This document shows, piece after piece, positions 22,533 through 37,500 of a DNA stretch of 64,000 nt (position 1 is the first letter of the stretch; each line of letters starts with the position of its first letter). The DNA comes from Rostratula benghalensis (taxonomy: Eukaryota > Chordata > Aves > Charadriiformes > Rostratulidae). Below the pieces are notes generated by a model that made no database searches, was not told the DNA's origin, and saw only the letters and a list, made by a program, of their open reading frames with translations. Location of the stretch: NCBI GenBank assembly GCA_013399305.1, contig VXAI01000115.1, forward strand, positions 1,280,120-1,344,119. The letters are read 5' to 3'. The translations under genes and the position numbers were made by a program.

Positions 22533-25500
22533 CTAAAACGAGAAAGCAAAAAACAGATGAAGTTTTACCAGCAGGGAAAGTGAAAAAAAAAAAAAAAAAT
22601 TGAAGTGCCCTACTGAACATGCACAGGCAAAAAATTAGAACTGCAATTTACACATGTATATGGAGTTACTTTCCCAAGGTTATACATTGTAGACAGTAAT
22701 TACAACACCCTGTTGAGTGAGTTACGCAGTTTTTACCCAAATGTCCATCTTTAATAACCACGTCATTTAAAAAGCCTTTCAAACCTAGCTGTAGAGCTAA
22801 ACAGACTAAACATAACCAAATAACACGTTAATATTTCAAGTTTGCAGTTGTGTGAAAAATATTTTAGATTTGATTGCCATAAATTCATGCAAAAACTTAA
22901 AAGCATCCTTAGCACTGACCAAAGAAGAAAGGAGCAGAGGTGCTGGTGAGAAGGAAAAAAAAAGTTTACAGACAGATTGGCTTTTTCTTTTTCTGCTTCT
23001 CTTTATCCTTTGCTTCACGTTCCCGTTTGGCAAGTCGTCGCTTAAATTCATCTGGCATTTTCTCGTAACAGTGTTTGCAGACAGGTTTTAGATCAATTTC
23101 AACAAATTTATCCCTTTAGAGTTAAACACAGAGAAAATAAAGGACAGAAAAGGAGAAGAGTTAAGAAGACTGAGGGAAGACCTGAACAGATAGCTGAAAG
23201 GGCTGTTAATGAGTACGTGGAGCAAGAGGAAGAAAGATCCTTTCTCAATGCTCCTTGTATGTTTTCCACACTGTAACAGCTGCACAATAGCAACATCTAC
23301 ACCCTGAAGGTAACTACTGATATGTTTTGAAGGCATCACACTTGTTGATAAACTTACTTGAGTGTTAACTTAGTGTTGCAAGTTGAACAAGCGAAACAGT
23401 TCACACACCATGCCTTATTCAGAGCAGACACAACTAGGGCGGTAGGAAGAAAAAAAAAAAGAAAAAAAAAAATCGTTAGCATTACAGAAAAAAAGAAAAA
23501 GCTATTATAAAAACATCAGGCTCACACATTCCTGAGGCATGAAGAACAGTAACTTGATTCTTGTATCAAGTATTAAGGACTGTAACAATAATGTGGCACG
23601 GCTAGGAAGGCATACACGTGAGTGTAGCGTAGAAGGACTGTGAAGCATTGATAAAGCTGTCTCTTGAAGGTACATACAGCTCTGTGCTCACCAGCAAGAC
23701 CAGCTTAGCTTATTTCTGCCTCCTGTTGCCTGCTTCCACCTTATCTGACAGCGTGCTGACCTTGGGCAACTGTTTTATGAAGCTGGGCTTCCAACTTAAT
23801 CGGGAATCCAGCAAGAAGATGCTTATGTTTTCTGTCGGTTTCATTTCCCAGCTCCTGTTCAGACTGCAGTGCCACCAACAGTAGCACTTCCCTGGCCAAA
23901 AAACCCCCAAAACCTGAAGCCAAGAGTCAGGACTGTAAATAAGCACTACCAAGGTGAAAAAAATTATGGACTTCTGGGATAAATTTGCCTCTCTTCTTAA
24001 TTTCAGTTAGAAGACACCAGACAATGGTTTTCTCATAGAATATAGCATTTTGTCAACAACAAACAGAACCAGAGTGTTCTTATACAGAGGTGGGTTTTTT
24101 CCCTGCACCATGGGGCAAGCACATCCAACAGAAGTGTAGTTGTTCCACTGCTTCCCAAAATAATACTAGTCAGGTGAAAGTCTTGGCTCCCAAGCAACCT
24201 CTGTAGTAGTCATAGACACCTTCCTGAAAAAGTGCCGCCACAGATGGTTGTTTCACTGGGGAGAGAACAATACCTGTTACTTCTCATTTGTGACAGCAGT
24301 GGCAAATTTGTGTGCAGAAATGAAAGAAGAAATGTAAAATAATTGAAGATGTACGTTGAAAATAAAGAAATTCCTGCATGACACCACATTCTCTTCAGTT
24401 CAGACACCAAAACACACAATATGCATGTCAATGATGTGGTGTAACATCAGAAACATACAGAAATGTAGTTACCAGACATGGCTGAATTTATTCATTCACC
24501 TCATGATCCAGTTCTGCTCATTCTAGTAGGATTTTAATGAAAAGGAGGACACTGTTTCCTCCAAGGCATTCTGGATTGTCGTTCTGCAGGTATAGTCCAG
24601 TCCAGAAAATGTGGGGAAAGCACATGTCTGGAACGTATGTCCCACCCTATATTTACATGACTAAACTACTTTATGTCTCTTTTTACATGCTAGAGGTTTC
24701 CTCCCACTTTGCTAATGGGTTTGGCTTACGTGAGGCTAACACTGGTATTACAGTATTTACTTCAGGAAGAAGTAAATAGGCACATAACAATGTTGTTCAG
24801 GGAGAATAATTTGGGTTTTGGCAATTTATCATAGCTGGTTGTCCAAAAAAAAAAAGACCCAAAACCCCCTTCAAAACACTTCTCCCCCTCAAAAATAAAA
24901 TCCCAAACTTAAACCACTTGCATCCAGTTTTGCCTTTATAGGACATATCTTTCCAAATACAGTCTTTCCTGGTTTTGTGACATTATCATCAACCTAGAAA
25001 GACAGGTGTCTGTAATAGACAGGTAGGTATCTCTAGGAACCAAACTGAAATCATGGAAACTGGGTACTTTAAAAAAATCCCTTAGAGGATTTTGCCCACC
25101 GTCTTTCAATAACTAAATACTTTTTCAGATTTGGTTCATGATCTCTAAATTTGTTGAGGAGATGCCTGTGTGGCCACCCTCACCCTTGACTGGGTTCTTT
25201 TCTGAAGCTGGTGGGACAGGAAGCCACCTGTGTGTCTCCTGGCATCTCTGGCCTTTGCATGTTACTAAAGGGTTTCCAGTTGAGCACAGTTCTCTTCCAT
25301 CACTGGGTGGTCTTGCACACCACCACGAAACACCATTTGGTCTCTGACTAATCAGATCTAGCATAATTTCTGATCAAAAGAATGGCTGGTTTTGGTTTAA
25401 TGAGAACAATCAAGGATACAACAGGGAGGTGCTTTCCACTTAGCTCCACTGTTTTTAAAGAGAACTTCCGTCAGAAAGGAACATTAAGGGAACAGTTAGA

Positions 25501-28500
25501 AAAGTGCTTACCATCTCCTTCAATCACACGGTTGCAGTGGAAACAAACATCACCAAATAGCTGGAGACGAAAGAGAAGTAATGATTTTTTAACCTAATGA
25601 TTTTATTGAGGGAAGCTTCTCTAACAAAATAAATATATTTCAGCTGATGAGCACAATAGCTTTTCTATTTATTTCAGTAAAATAAAGAGAATGCTGGCAA
25701 GTCTGGTTTGGTTTTTCCAAGTACATTTTGCATCATCTCATCCCAAAAAGTCTTTATAACATTAAAGATGAAAACATCTGCTCGGTCCTCTGTAAACACA
25801 ATTTTGTTTTATTTTAACATTTCTCTAATCCTGAACATTTGAAATACAGCAGTCGGTGTCACATCCTCATCATTACTAACTGGCCAATTTAACATTTGGC
25901 CTTAACATGCATGACTAGAACAACAAATTGCTGGTTCTGAAAAAAAACCCCAAACTGTAAGTAAGTGTTATTTTTATTAAAAACAGTAAAAAAAAAAAAA
26001 AAAAAAAAGGAAATTTAGGCCAAAAATTATTCAGTCTATATCCAGGCTTAACGCTTGTCCACAATGTAACAATTAAGTTCCCAATATTTAATGTATTTTT
26101 TCTATCTGCATTAGTTAACCTAGCAAAAGCCATCCACTCGACACACAGGTCTTGTCTGGTATCCGTACTTGCTGCATGAGGGCTGCAACACTGTTACTAC
26201 TAAAGTCACAGCATTTACTGTCTACAAGAATGCCAGCAACATTTCATTCATCTGCCCTTCATCCCTGACAAATTGAGAATCCATCTGTAATTAGCAGATG
26301 CCGTACAACTCCCAGATGTAACCCCTAGTCTTGTATTTATACAAGCAAAGAGGTGGACATGACACAATGCAGATGGCTTCCAAATAAATAGGTCTGTACG
26401 TCATTGTGCTGGACTGCACAGCCAAGGGAGTCTGGCAAGAGATGGTACCATGGTATGTAACTCCTATATAGAATCATAGAGTTGTCTAGGTTGGAAGGGA
26501 CCTTTCAGATCATGGTGTCCAACCATCAACCCAACACTGACAGAAGCCATCTCTAAACCATATCACTAAGCACCGTGTCTACCCGTCTTCTAAATACCTC
26601 CAAGGGCAGCAATTCCATCACTTCTCTGGGTGGTCTGTTCCAATGCTCGATAACCCTTTCAGTGAAGAAATTTTTCCCCAAATCCAATCTGAACCTCCCC
26701 TGGCGCAAGATGGGGCCATTTCCTCTTGTCCTACTGCCTGGGAGAAGAGACTGACTCCCGCCTCTCTACAACCTCCTTTCAGGTGGTTACAGAGAGCGGT
26801 AAGGTCTCCCCTCAGCCTCCTCTTCTTCAGGCTGAACAACCCCAGCTCCCTCAGCTGCTCCTCAGATAGAAATGCAAGTGGTCACTAGGTGGTGTCCTCT
26901 GACAAATACAGTTTTTGCAGCCTTCAGCAACTTAATGTATGAGCTGGGTGATGCAGCCTGTGTTAACACACAGTCATCTCAGGGTAGCAGCTGCAGGAAA
27001 ACCCACACAACTCACTAGGGCCTCGTCTTAAACTGCAGCTACTGAGTGGCAAATCTTCTTTAGCTTCTTGGGGAAGACTGTGTGTCATTAGCTGCTCTGA
27101 CCTCACAGACACGTAAAAGCTTATAAGAGCTGTACTTAACTACGACAGCTTGAAGAACAACTCGATACTGGTTGTCCTGGGTAGCCTGTGTGAAATACCC
27201 ACAGTTTTCGTTTTCAGTACCAGACTGATGTATACAGAAACCCACATAAATGAACTGCTGCAGAACATCTGTTGACTGGCATTACACCCACAGGTGCTCA
27301 GAGAGAACAGAAGAATGCCATGGTTTTCCATCTCTATCTAATAAAACCAAATCATTAACTTACCCATTGCCACCATTTTCAAAAGTATGTGACCTTACCT
27401 GATTGTAGTGGGTTTCACAATATGCCAAGCCTTTTCTCTCATAATGACGATGACCCAGGAATGGCTTTTCACATTTTGCACAAACAAAATGCTGCAAAGA
27501 AAATGACATACGTTTGGGTTTTTTGTTTTGTTTTGTTTATTTGTAAGTAATGGTTTGGTTTTTCCCTGGAAAGCAAACTGAGCCCAGTACTGAACATGAC
27601 TGAAGTCTACTGAGCTAGCTGTGCCATTTTGAAAATAAGAATTAAAACTTTGTACCTTTTAGGTCACAGAAATAATATTCCCTTTAATGTATTCAACATT
27701 TCAATCCAGAAGTCACCCCAAAACAAAATCAAACAAAGGGATTCTCATATTTATCAATGAACAAAATTAAGAGATTTTAAATATGTGCACCAACATTACA
27801 CTCCTGGGAAGAAAGTGTTTGCTGGAGGAAATTTTCATAACAACAAATGGAATGGGCTGTTTATCTTCCTAATTTAAATGGAAGATGTGGAACTAAATCT
27901 TGAAATACGAACTCTCACATGAAGTGCTTTAGAGATATTTACCTGGCAGGTGACTATGGAAGACATAACGGTATTATGCTCTGTAACACTAGGGTTGCTA
28001 CAGAATTTACTGCCTTTCCACATGTACCGCTTTGCACTCGGAAATTTTCTTTTGTAAGGACCTCACAGCACTTCCTTTGATTACTGGTTTTAGTTTCACA
28101 GTCAAAGCTCTCTGTCAGGTAGGAAATAACTCCTATTTCCCAGCAGAAGACCAGCCACAAGAAGGCTAAAGATGGGATTAGAAGGTATTTACTAACCATT
28201 GGTGCACATTTTGCTAATCCTTTAATTTAAGTTGATCAGCAAAACCCCAGAAAATGTTTATGTTTATAAAAGGCAATACGTATCATCTGATGTTTACCTC
28301 CACGTGCCATTGTTTGCCCATAGCATTCACCACACGGCCTTCAATTGGTCTTCTACATGCCCCACAGATGGGGACCCCCATTTTGTCATGGCAGGGTAAG
28401 CAGTATAACTCTCCCTTCAACTCACGAGCGTCAGCAGTAAGCTCCTTCCTGTTCAAAAGTTAATGAATTGAGAGCATGAATGAGGGCACTGAACCATGTC

Positions 28501-31500
28501 AACTCTATAGAGTTTCTGAAAAGAAAAAAAAAACAACCCTGCATGTTTTAGCATTTCTTTTAGAAATTGTATTTGTACTGCAGTAATGCAGCAGCAGCAA
28601 ATATGACGTAGTTCAACATAGTTCAAGACTGATCAAGTCCACAGTAAGCTGAGAACAGGCTGCTCAGCGAGATGCACTAAGTCTCTGAAAACAGCTACTG
28701 AGCTATTGTCATTCTGCATTCTGGTTATGAAACACAAATACGTGTGTACAAGCTGTAGACACGTTTGGCTTGTATTCTGGTACTCATCAACAGTGGTTTT
28801 TTTAGATTTGCATAAGTGTAACTGAAAGTAAAATGTAGTCCTCTACATGTAGATACACAGAATCATAGAATTGTCTAGGTTGGAAGGGACCTTTAAGATC
28901 ATCGAGTCCAACCATCAACCCACATCTTCCCTGTTGTTCAGAAACTTCAGAGAAAAACTGTGGGCCCACAGGAACTACTTAAGTTTATTCACTGCCAATT
29001 GCAGAATCTCACATACTTTACTTTTTCGAAATTTGCACGGCGTGAATACTGAGAACAGCAACACTTTAAATGTGACTGTGCTCCCTAATGCTCTGAACAG
29101 CTTGCCACTGACACACCACCACGCTGTTATTCAAATCAGCCTCTGCTATGCTACTGCAACGATAGCTTCCTTTGCACCAGAAATTAACAACTAATAAACC
29201 ATGCTATATTCCACAATTTCCCCCTCCCCTCCCCCCATTTCTGCATCACTGCAGGATGTGGAAATGTGCAGCTTCATGTACTGCAGTTCCAGCTGATAAA
29301 ATGAGGTGGGAGGAAGCTGCTAAGAAAAAGACAGGCCTTAGAAGGAGAGAACACAGTTTGCATGCCACTTGACTAAAAAGAAACAAGATAGGCAAGATGG
29401 TAACTCAAGCAGCCAAAGAGGACTGCTTTTCTTCCTCTCAGAGAGAATAGCAAGCTGTCATTTCAGTGCTACAGAAACTGCTACCCCCGTCTGTACTTTT
29501 TATTTTATAAGGTACAACTTTGTCCTGCAGAGTCCAACCTTTCCTTACTCGCTGACTGGTCAGCTGTTGTTTGAAGTAAAGGCCCAACTCCACCATCCCA
29601 AAAGCAGTGATGCACATCTGGCCATGAGGCACCCAAAACCCCAGCCCCCTGGCCAGTTCTACAGGCAAGATGTAAACCAATGAAGCAAATAAACCCAGCA
29701 TTTTCCTGTTTTCTTTTGCAGAACTCAAGTTACCCGCAGTTTGCGCAGTTGAAATGATCAGGGTGATAAGGATCATTTTTGAAGATGAGAGGCTGCTCGT
29801 CAATAATGGCGTGGCACTTCTGGCAAATGTACTTTCCCAGGCCTCTGGCTTTTTCCCTGTTGTGGCAAGGACGGCAGAGGTGTCTGAAACAGCACAAAAA
29901 AAAGAGAGGTGAGTACTGGTACCACATACTACAGTGCGAAATACAAACAAAATCTAGTAGAATCTCGTTTCAATTAGCCCTTTTTTGGAGGGAAAATAGT
30001 TTTAAAACAATTTCCTTGTTAGGGAAACCAAGTTCAGGAGAGCGAGGGCTATCATTTTATTTTCTGTCACCACGGGGATACAATTTCTTCGGCTCATTCG
30101 AGTTGAAGATGTGTTAGAACACGGAAAACAAAGTTTATCATCGATTCTCATAGCTGAATGGTTTACTCTCAAAATGTAAAAAAATTAGATTGGAAGCTGC
30201 ACACAGGTCCTAATTCTATAAACAACTGTGTATATTGTGTTAGATACACAAAGCCAATGGCCACAGAAGCCACTTGTAAAACGCTCTTGTGATCACAGCT
30301 GGCAAAAATATCCTGCTCTGTGAAGTGTCCCACCGAATGTAAAGCTATTAGTAATAAATAAGGTGCTAAACTAGACCAAAATCTGAAACCCAAGTTTGAA
30401 AAAGAAAGTAAAAATGGGTTTTAAAAAAATAAACCCAACACTTCTGCATCAGAATGTTTTCTCTCTTATTATGTATCCCCATGGCCCAAAAATGTTAGCA
30501 GGTACTAAACATGTTCGCTGAGAAATCTGGTGTTGAAGTAGGTTAATATTTTAAGTGTATATTTTAAGATACCCATTATTAGTTGTGCGATGCAGTCTTA
30601 GACCTTTTCCCCGCAGAAGATGCCTCAGTTGCTCCACTTCAGCTGGAAAGCTTCAGGAAGCAAAACCTCTCAGTCCCTCCTCATAGTTCACTTTATACAT
30701 GATGAGTAACGGAAGGAAGGGTGAAGACCTACCTGCCAGCATTCTTGACAAATCCAATATCGGCCAATACTTGTTGGCAAATATCACAGCGGAAGCACTC
30801 TGGATGCCAGCTGTTGTTCATAGCTTTAATAACACGACCAATAATGAACTCACCTGTAAAAAACACAACACCAGGATGTAAAAAAACGTGCTACACCAAG
30901 TTAAAAGCAACCTACAACCAAATTTCTACAATCATCATCTACAGTCATCATCTACTTCCTCCCCTCCAAACCTGGTAGGATACATTGCTTTCAATATCAC
31001 AGTTCTTGTTCTAAACTCTAGAATTTGGGCTTGTTTGGGTTTTTGTTGCAATGGGTCAGAAGAAAACGTTCATGCTGATGGAGGATCTTCTGTTCTTTAC
31101 ATACAAGCCCTTCTATACACACACTCCACCTTCTCTCTGCAGTACCTCTTGTTTTCAGTCTCTTCCCTGATGTTACTTATCTGTTCTCAAGCTGTTAAGA
31201 AATACATGGAGTTCTTTATGTAATACAGCCTTTTCATATCCTAATCATCTTTTCCTTTTTTTATTTTAGAAGATGACAATTTTAGCTTGTCATGTACATA
31301 GTACTGGTTTCTACTCCACTAGAACCAAGCCTTGAAGGGATTCTGTAGTCAAAGCACAACAGAACTGAGCTTGGGTGGCTGTGGATCTCCTGCAGAAAAA
31401 AAAAACAAAAAACCCCCCATGGAGTCAAAACACAAAGCTGCAGTGAAGCTGCAGACAGTCAATCCAACTCACATGACTTGTACCATGAGGAGTCCTGTCC

Positions 31501-34500
31501 AGCGAGACATTAAAAAAACAGTGTGAGAACTACTGTTTTGCATGCACGATGGTTTGCATTGTGTGACTGTACTGCAGAGGCAGTTGGAGCCATGTCCACA
31601 CACACATGATTTAAACATTCTCTGTGTGGCTATTGTAGCCAAGGCCCCTGAGCCATGTAAAGGCTCTGCCCAAAATGTATTGGGAACTCAGCTTCCCAGT
31701 GCTGTGGGGGGCCCAATCTGGGCTTTGGAGAAGGTACCACTCAAACAGCTGCCAAAAGCCAGCAATTGGGCAGGTAACTGGTGCAGATGGTAACATCCAG
31801 TGTGCGACACTGTGGTGCTCCCACAAAGCTGTAACTTTTAAAAAGCAAAACCCAACAGACTCCAGAAATGTCAGGAATGCTCAAGGCCTTATCACTGACA
31901 ACAGCCCCATCAATTTTGCCTGTGCTTATTAAATCCAAGCATTGGTAAAGTCCAGCTCTGCAAAGGACCTCAAGGAGGTTTAAAACCTGCCTTAAAGGAA
32001 GCTGGTGCTAGGAGGAGCTAGGGCAGGAGCAGTGGGAGCTCTGCTGGCTGAGCAGGAGAAATCCTGGAGGTAGGCAGTGCAGCTCCTTAGAAATCACCAA
32101 CAACCCTTTTTTTCTCCTCCTGAGCTTGTTACATACGCAGCTTTAAATGCAAAGCTCCATAACATCTGCTGACCCCTCCTTTAGAGTTCAACCCCTCTCT
32201 CCACATGGAGAAAGCCTCACCGAGGCAAGTGAAAGCTGTAGCACCTTGCCAAGGTGCCACATAAACACAAAAGCTTCCAGACCAGTTTAAGCAATAGTGA
32301 AATAATAACTTCCCAGCCCTGCCTGAGCACAATGTGTCACACACAGCAGTGAAAAAACCCCCCACAAACGATCACAGCGCAGCAGACAGGCAAGCATTTA
32401 CACCAAGAGCGGCAAATAATAGGTGGCACTCGGTGTTACGCAGGGTTGACATCAGGCACTGAAGCCTTAAAGGCATTTGTTTCAAAACAACAAAGGGGGA
32501 CCAGCTGGCCTCTCAGTTGATTATAACACCCCTCTTCTTTGGAGGAGGACAGCATGGGTTACAATAATCAAAGCAGATGACAAAGACTTGTTGTAGGGTT
32601 TCAGATGCAGAAGCACATGCAGGTAGATATATATACCCAGGAGTCATGAAAGGTCTGTTCATTGGATCAACACCTAAACGACTCACTCAATGCATAGTTG
32701 ATTTTTATTTGGTTTGTTGTTGTGTTTGGTTTTTTTGAAAGTCCCTTTCTTTGATGAACTTCAGAGAAGGCAGCCCTGCAAATTCTCAGAAGTCTAGTTC
32801 ATTCTGGAAGTTCAGACACTCAGCTCCACAGGGCCAATTCTCAGAGAAGGAACACAAGGGTTGCACATCTTCCCCAAGGATGTTCCCATTTGGGATCAGT
32901 GTGAAGTGCTTCACCTCGGTGTAAAACTTACCACACTGATGGCAGCAAGGGGCAAAAAGCATTTGAAAATCATGTTCGCAGTACTTCCTCCCTTCAAACT
33001 GCAACCGGAAAAAAAAACATCTGAGTGTTAGAGAAATGAGGAGCATGCCCTTGATGTAAATGCAGTAACTTACCTGTTTGTTTCCAAATGCAATTAGACA
33101 GTAAAACAGGAGGGGCTGCCCTACGAAACAGACCAGGTGCTAGGTGTTAAATGCACCCACCTGAATTCAGCTACTAGTTAGTATGTAGCGTTAATAGCAC
33201 ACCATCCCTCTAATACTGCTGGGAGCGCAAGGCATTTTTCGTCACCCCTTTACATCACAAGAGACACCTGAATTTTTACAGGCAGCTGACATTCTGATGC
33301 AACTGAGCAACTTCCGGGCAGGAAATTAGTTTACAAAACCCTTTCCCGGAGGGAAGCTTTTTCTCTGAACCCGTTTGATCTCTTCCCCACTCTACATTTT
33401 CTGCAGGAATGGCCCAGCTTGTCGGAGGAAGCAAGTACGGGGGCGGAAGAACACCCAGGGACAGAAATCTTTGCAATTGATGGAGCAATGCAGCCAAAAC
33501 ATGAAGGGAAATAAGACTTTTCTTTCATTCATTTATGCTTATTTCACAGAATCACAGAATAATTTAGGTTGGAAAGGACCCTTAAGCTCCGAGACCGGAT
33601 TTTAAGGATCAAAGTTCACTACATTGAGCAGATGAAATAGGGAACCAATCTTAAGGGATTTGGATTTGGATCTGAATTTTCTCACAGCTTAGAGAAGTTC
33701 AGCTGCAGTTCAAGCTCACATAGAAAAAAAAAAAAACAACCAAAACCCACATGGTAACAAAAACATTCTACAGCACTGCATTAGCAACTTAGCTGGAGAA
33801 TATGTAAAAACTTGTAGGCAAGTATGTCCTGAAACGAAGGGAAATGTTTAAATACCTTCAGGCACATCTTTACTAGACACACACACAAACCAGCATGTCC
33901 AAACCAGACAGACAATATTAGGTATGTTATGAAATGTTTGGATTTGAATGTCTCAGTTTAAAACACTGGAAAAAGGGGGATAGCAGGAAACCCCACTCCT
34001 TTCTTTTTTACTGGGTCTAAAGCAAAACAAAGCAAATAGCATGAAATAACTACCCACAAATAAAGATTTGGTGCACAGACAGAAAATACAGCAAAGTCCT
34101 TCAAGAGAGCCTGCTTTATACTATGAAATTCCAAGGATCAAATACAATTTAAGTATAATAATTACTCATGCTCATATACTCTATATACTCATATAGAGTC
34201 ATTGGCAGGACAGGGGTGTAATGAAACGCTCCAGAAGTCACTGGATATTTGAGATCAGAAATTTAATTCCTGTGCCCAACCTGAATTGTACCTTCTAGGA
34301 ACAGAAAAATGTGTGCTCAATACAAACTCTTCCAGAAGTTTCTGCTAGCAATTTATCAAGTCTTTTTCCAGTGTAATACTCTAAAACAGATTACTTGTTA
34401 ATCTGGAGATTAATTTATATATTTACTTACTAAATTGAGATACAGAGGGCTATTACTGTCTCTAAAAAATGGAAATTACTGCTTCATTAAGAACTGTGCT

Positions 34501-37500
34501 TACTTCCTGCTGGATAAAATCCTTTTTAAGCTGAAAAAAAAAAAAAAATCCAAAAGCTTTCTGTTTTGTGTAAACAGGTGGTGCAATGGGAGATACTTAA
34601 GTTTGCTTGGATTTCAGAGCCACCAGGTTGATCTGGGCAGACAGAACAGGTTTTCTTACCCTCCAGTTTGCATCAGGCAGGTTAGTTACCATTCAGTCTT
34701 GTTTATATTTTCAGCGTTCTCAGCTCATTTGTGCTGCCTTTTGTGGATGACCCAGCAGTTCACCAGTTAGAGAGAGCCTTGGGCTTCTGTACCAAATTCC
34801 ACAGCACATGTTTTGAAAGCAAGGTCATTTGTTGTGTGCTGGAGGTCCCCGTGTTAAATGGCTCTGCATAGAACATTTCACTACGACATAAATTCCAGCT
34901 GATGTCTATGGTTTTAGCTAACCTAGTGGAAAGAGACACACTCAAAAACTGAGTCTTTAAAGACCCCTCCTCTAGGGCAGTTTCTGGAAAAGCCCATTTT
35001 AAGAAAGCACTCCAGGTGCAACTGGAATAGAAACAAATCTGACAAGCACGTTGCAGCTGCACCTTCCTTTCATCTTCCTATAAGTTATTACAAACATCTC
35101 AGAAAAACCCCCAAATGGAAAGGAACTCCATCTAATTCAGGAGACAAAAGTCACGTGCCATTCCATTTTATTTTATGATATAATAACAATAAGAGCAGCA
35201 GCAACAATAGTGATAGCAATACAGATTCTCCATTTCCAGCTCTTGTAAGTACTTGGTAAGAATTTTGCTGTATTTCTTCTGTTGTGGGATGCACTTCTCT
35301 AAGCCCTTCCATCTCCCTCACTCCAGCACAACGCAGACAGAGCAGGTTGGGCTTCTTCTGAAAGCACCTACCTTAGCACCAGAGGCTTTTAACTAAGAGC
35401 TGGACCGGGAGCAGGAGTGAACTCTCCTAACCTCCCCTGTCTGAAGGTGGGTGAGGTGCCTGCACTCTGCAGTGGGAGAGACGGGCAACCTCTAGTAGGA
35501 AGGAGATACTCCTGGACCCAAGACTAAGGTGGTTGGAGGGTATTCTCACTGACTGATTACAGTGGGGCCAGCCTGTCTACTCTGGGCCCGCTGCTGCCAA
35601 GCTTTCCAATTAAGGCAGCTGCTCTGCTGCTATTAGTACAGGACTGTGCACTCCTACCTCTTCTAAGACCCTGCAACAGCAACTCTGTGTGAATACACAG
35701 CTTCCAGGTGGTGGAATAACAGCAGACCAGAATTGCTGTCTATCATTTCTCATCTGATGGCAAAGCACGGCGAGTTTGGAAACTCTGCTGGTATGTGCTC
35801 ACACTCACTCGGGCTGAAAGCATAAGAAAACACACTAAACTGATGACACTGGGCAAACTGGAACCCAAACAGACCCCAGCAGGTCCCATGCAATATTAGG
35901 CACCCAGTTCTCCATTACACCCTTAGGCAACAGGGCCAACACTGTCTGGTGACCAAGCCGTATTATCATTTCTAACACAGGCTTTTGAGGACATCCACAA
36001 AATTCCTGCAACTCCCAGCTGCAGATGGGCACTGCTCCAGCGTGGCACCGCTTGTGCCCGCAAGCGGCTCGGCTCCGATGCTGGACCACGGGGCCCTGTG
36101 CTGATGGGGGTCCCTGCAGACAGCCTGGAGACACATCCCCCTTGCACAGGAGACCCGCACTGGCATTTCTTCTTCCGTAGCCTGACTAGTTCAGCTCCTG
36201 CTCATGGAACAGAGCTTACCATGGCAGTGTTTGACAGAAGATGTGATAAGCAGCTTAATGACTAACCGGGAGAACTCGATAGGCAGAGGAAGAATATTTG
36301 CCTTCCTGGTTGCTAAAAGCTGGAAATCATTTACAAGAAACACTAGCTTAGCTAAGCCAGACACAGAATAAACACAAAGTCATGCTGAGCGACCAACAAT
36401 GCCTGTGTTTACCCATGGGGAACCTGCTCAGAAAAACACGTTACCTGGCCACACCTCCAAACACATCCATCTTCTCAAAGAGGATGGTATCCTTTCTGCT
36501 GGTCTCCTCCAGTCACTATTTCTTGACAGTGATACAGATCATCTCAAGTCCTCAGAGCACTGCCAGACACCTTCTGAGGATTGGCTAACCTGAGTCCATC
36601 CTCTTGCCTGCACAAGGCTGTCCCTCTCTCTTCCCCAAATGCTGTCACCCAATGTGTTCCCAACACTCATGCCAAGGCACTGAATGAAAGAAGAGCAAGC
36701 TGTGCCCTTGTCACCCCTTCTCCCTGAGCAGCACAACCCGGAAACATGCTGGGGTTTTCACTGCAACCATCTCGCTGACCACTGCCCATTCTGCCAGTAT
36801 GGGATGTGGGTGGACACGCAGAAGAGCAGAGTGACAGAGGAGAATGCCCTGCTGCAGGTTCCCCAGCTGAAACAGCCCCAAAGGCATGAGGGTTGGGGCA
36901 GCATGGACATCCTCTCCAGTCCCTAGAAGATGCCCAGGGAAGGCCAGTATAGATGGGGGAGGAAGCCTGGGAAAAATTTATGAGCCATCACCTGGAGGCT
37001 GTCAAAGGGTTTAAACAGACCAAAAAGTATCTCTCTTCAACACCAGCAGACAGACTTACTGGTGCAGAGGAGAAATTGAAATACCTTGTGGTGGATGCTA
37101 GAAAAGCTAAAGGCAGAAGGGCGATGTGAATTCAAGCCACGCAAATCTTCACTTATTTATTTAATCCTCATTACATTATTTTACCTCTGTAACAGCTGTG
37201 GCAAAAAGTGTCTATTCTTAACTGAAACTCTCCATTTTCTATGTAACATTTCTCAAGAACAAAGCATCTACCCAGCCTGAAAAAAAAAGCCCTAGCAACA
37301 TTAACCAAAACCAAGTTTAGTACCTGAGGCTATTTCCTTCCTCGGACAATCTATCGACACCCACTTGAGACTTACTCTCTTTAACGGGGAGCATCGCTTT
37401 GCCATAACAGTGTGCTCCAAGACCAGTGAGTACCAATCTTCACAAGGTAGGAGTAGGAAACAAAAATGCCTGCATGCAATATATCTGACTACCACCAGGC

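Noticed and set aside
22966..22977. C-terminal PICL of LIMS1 exon A as a prenylation signal
   Set aside because: A CaaX box needs Cys four residues from the end; here it is next to last.
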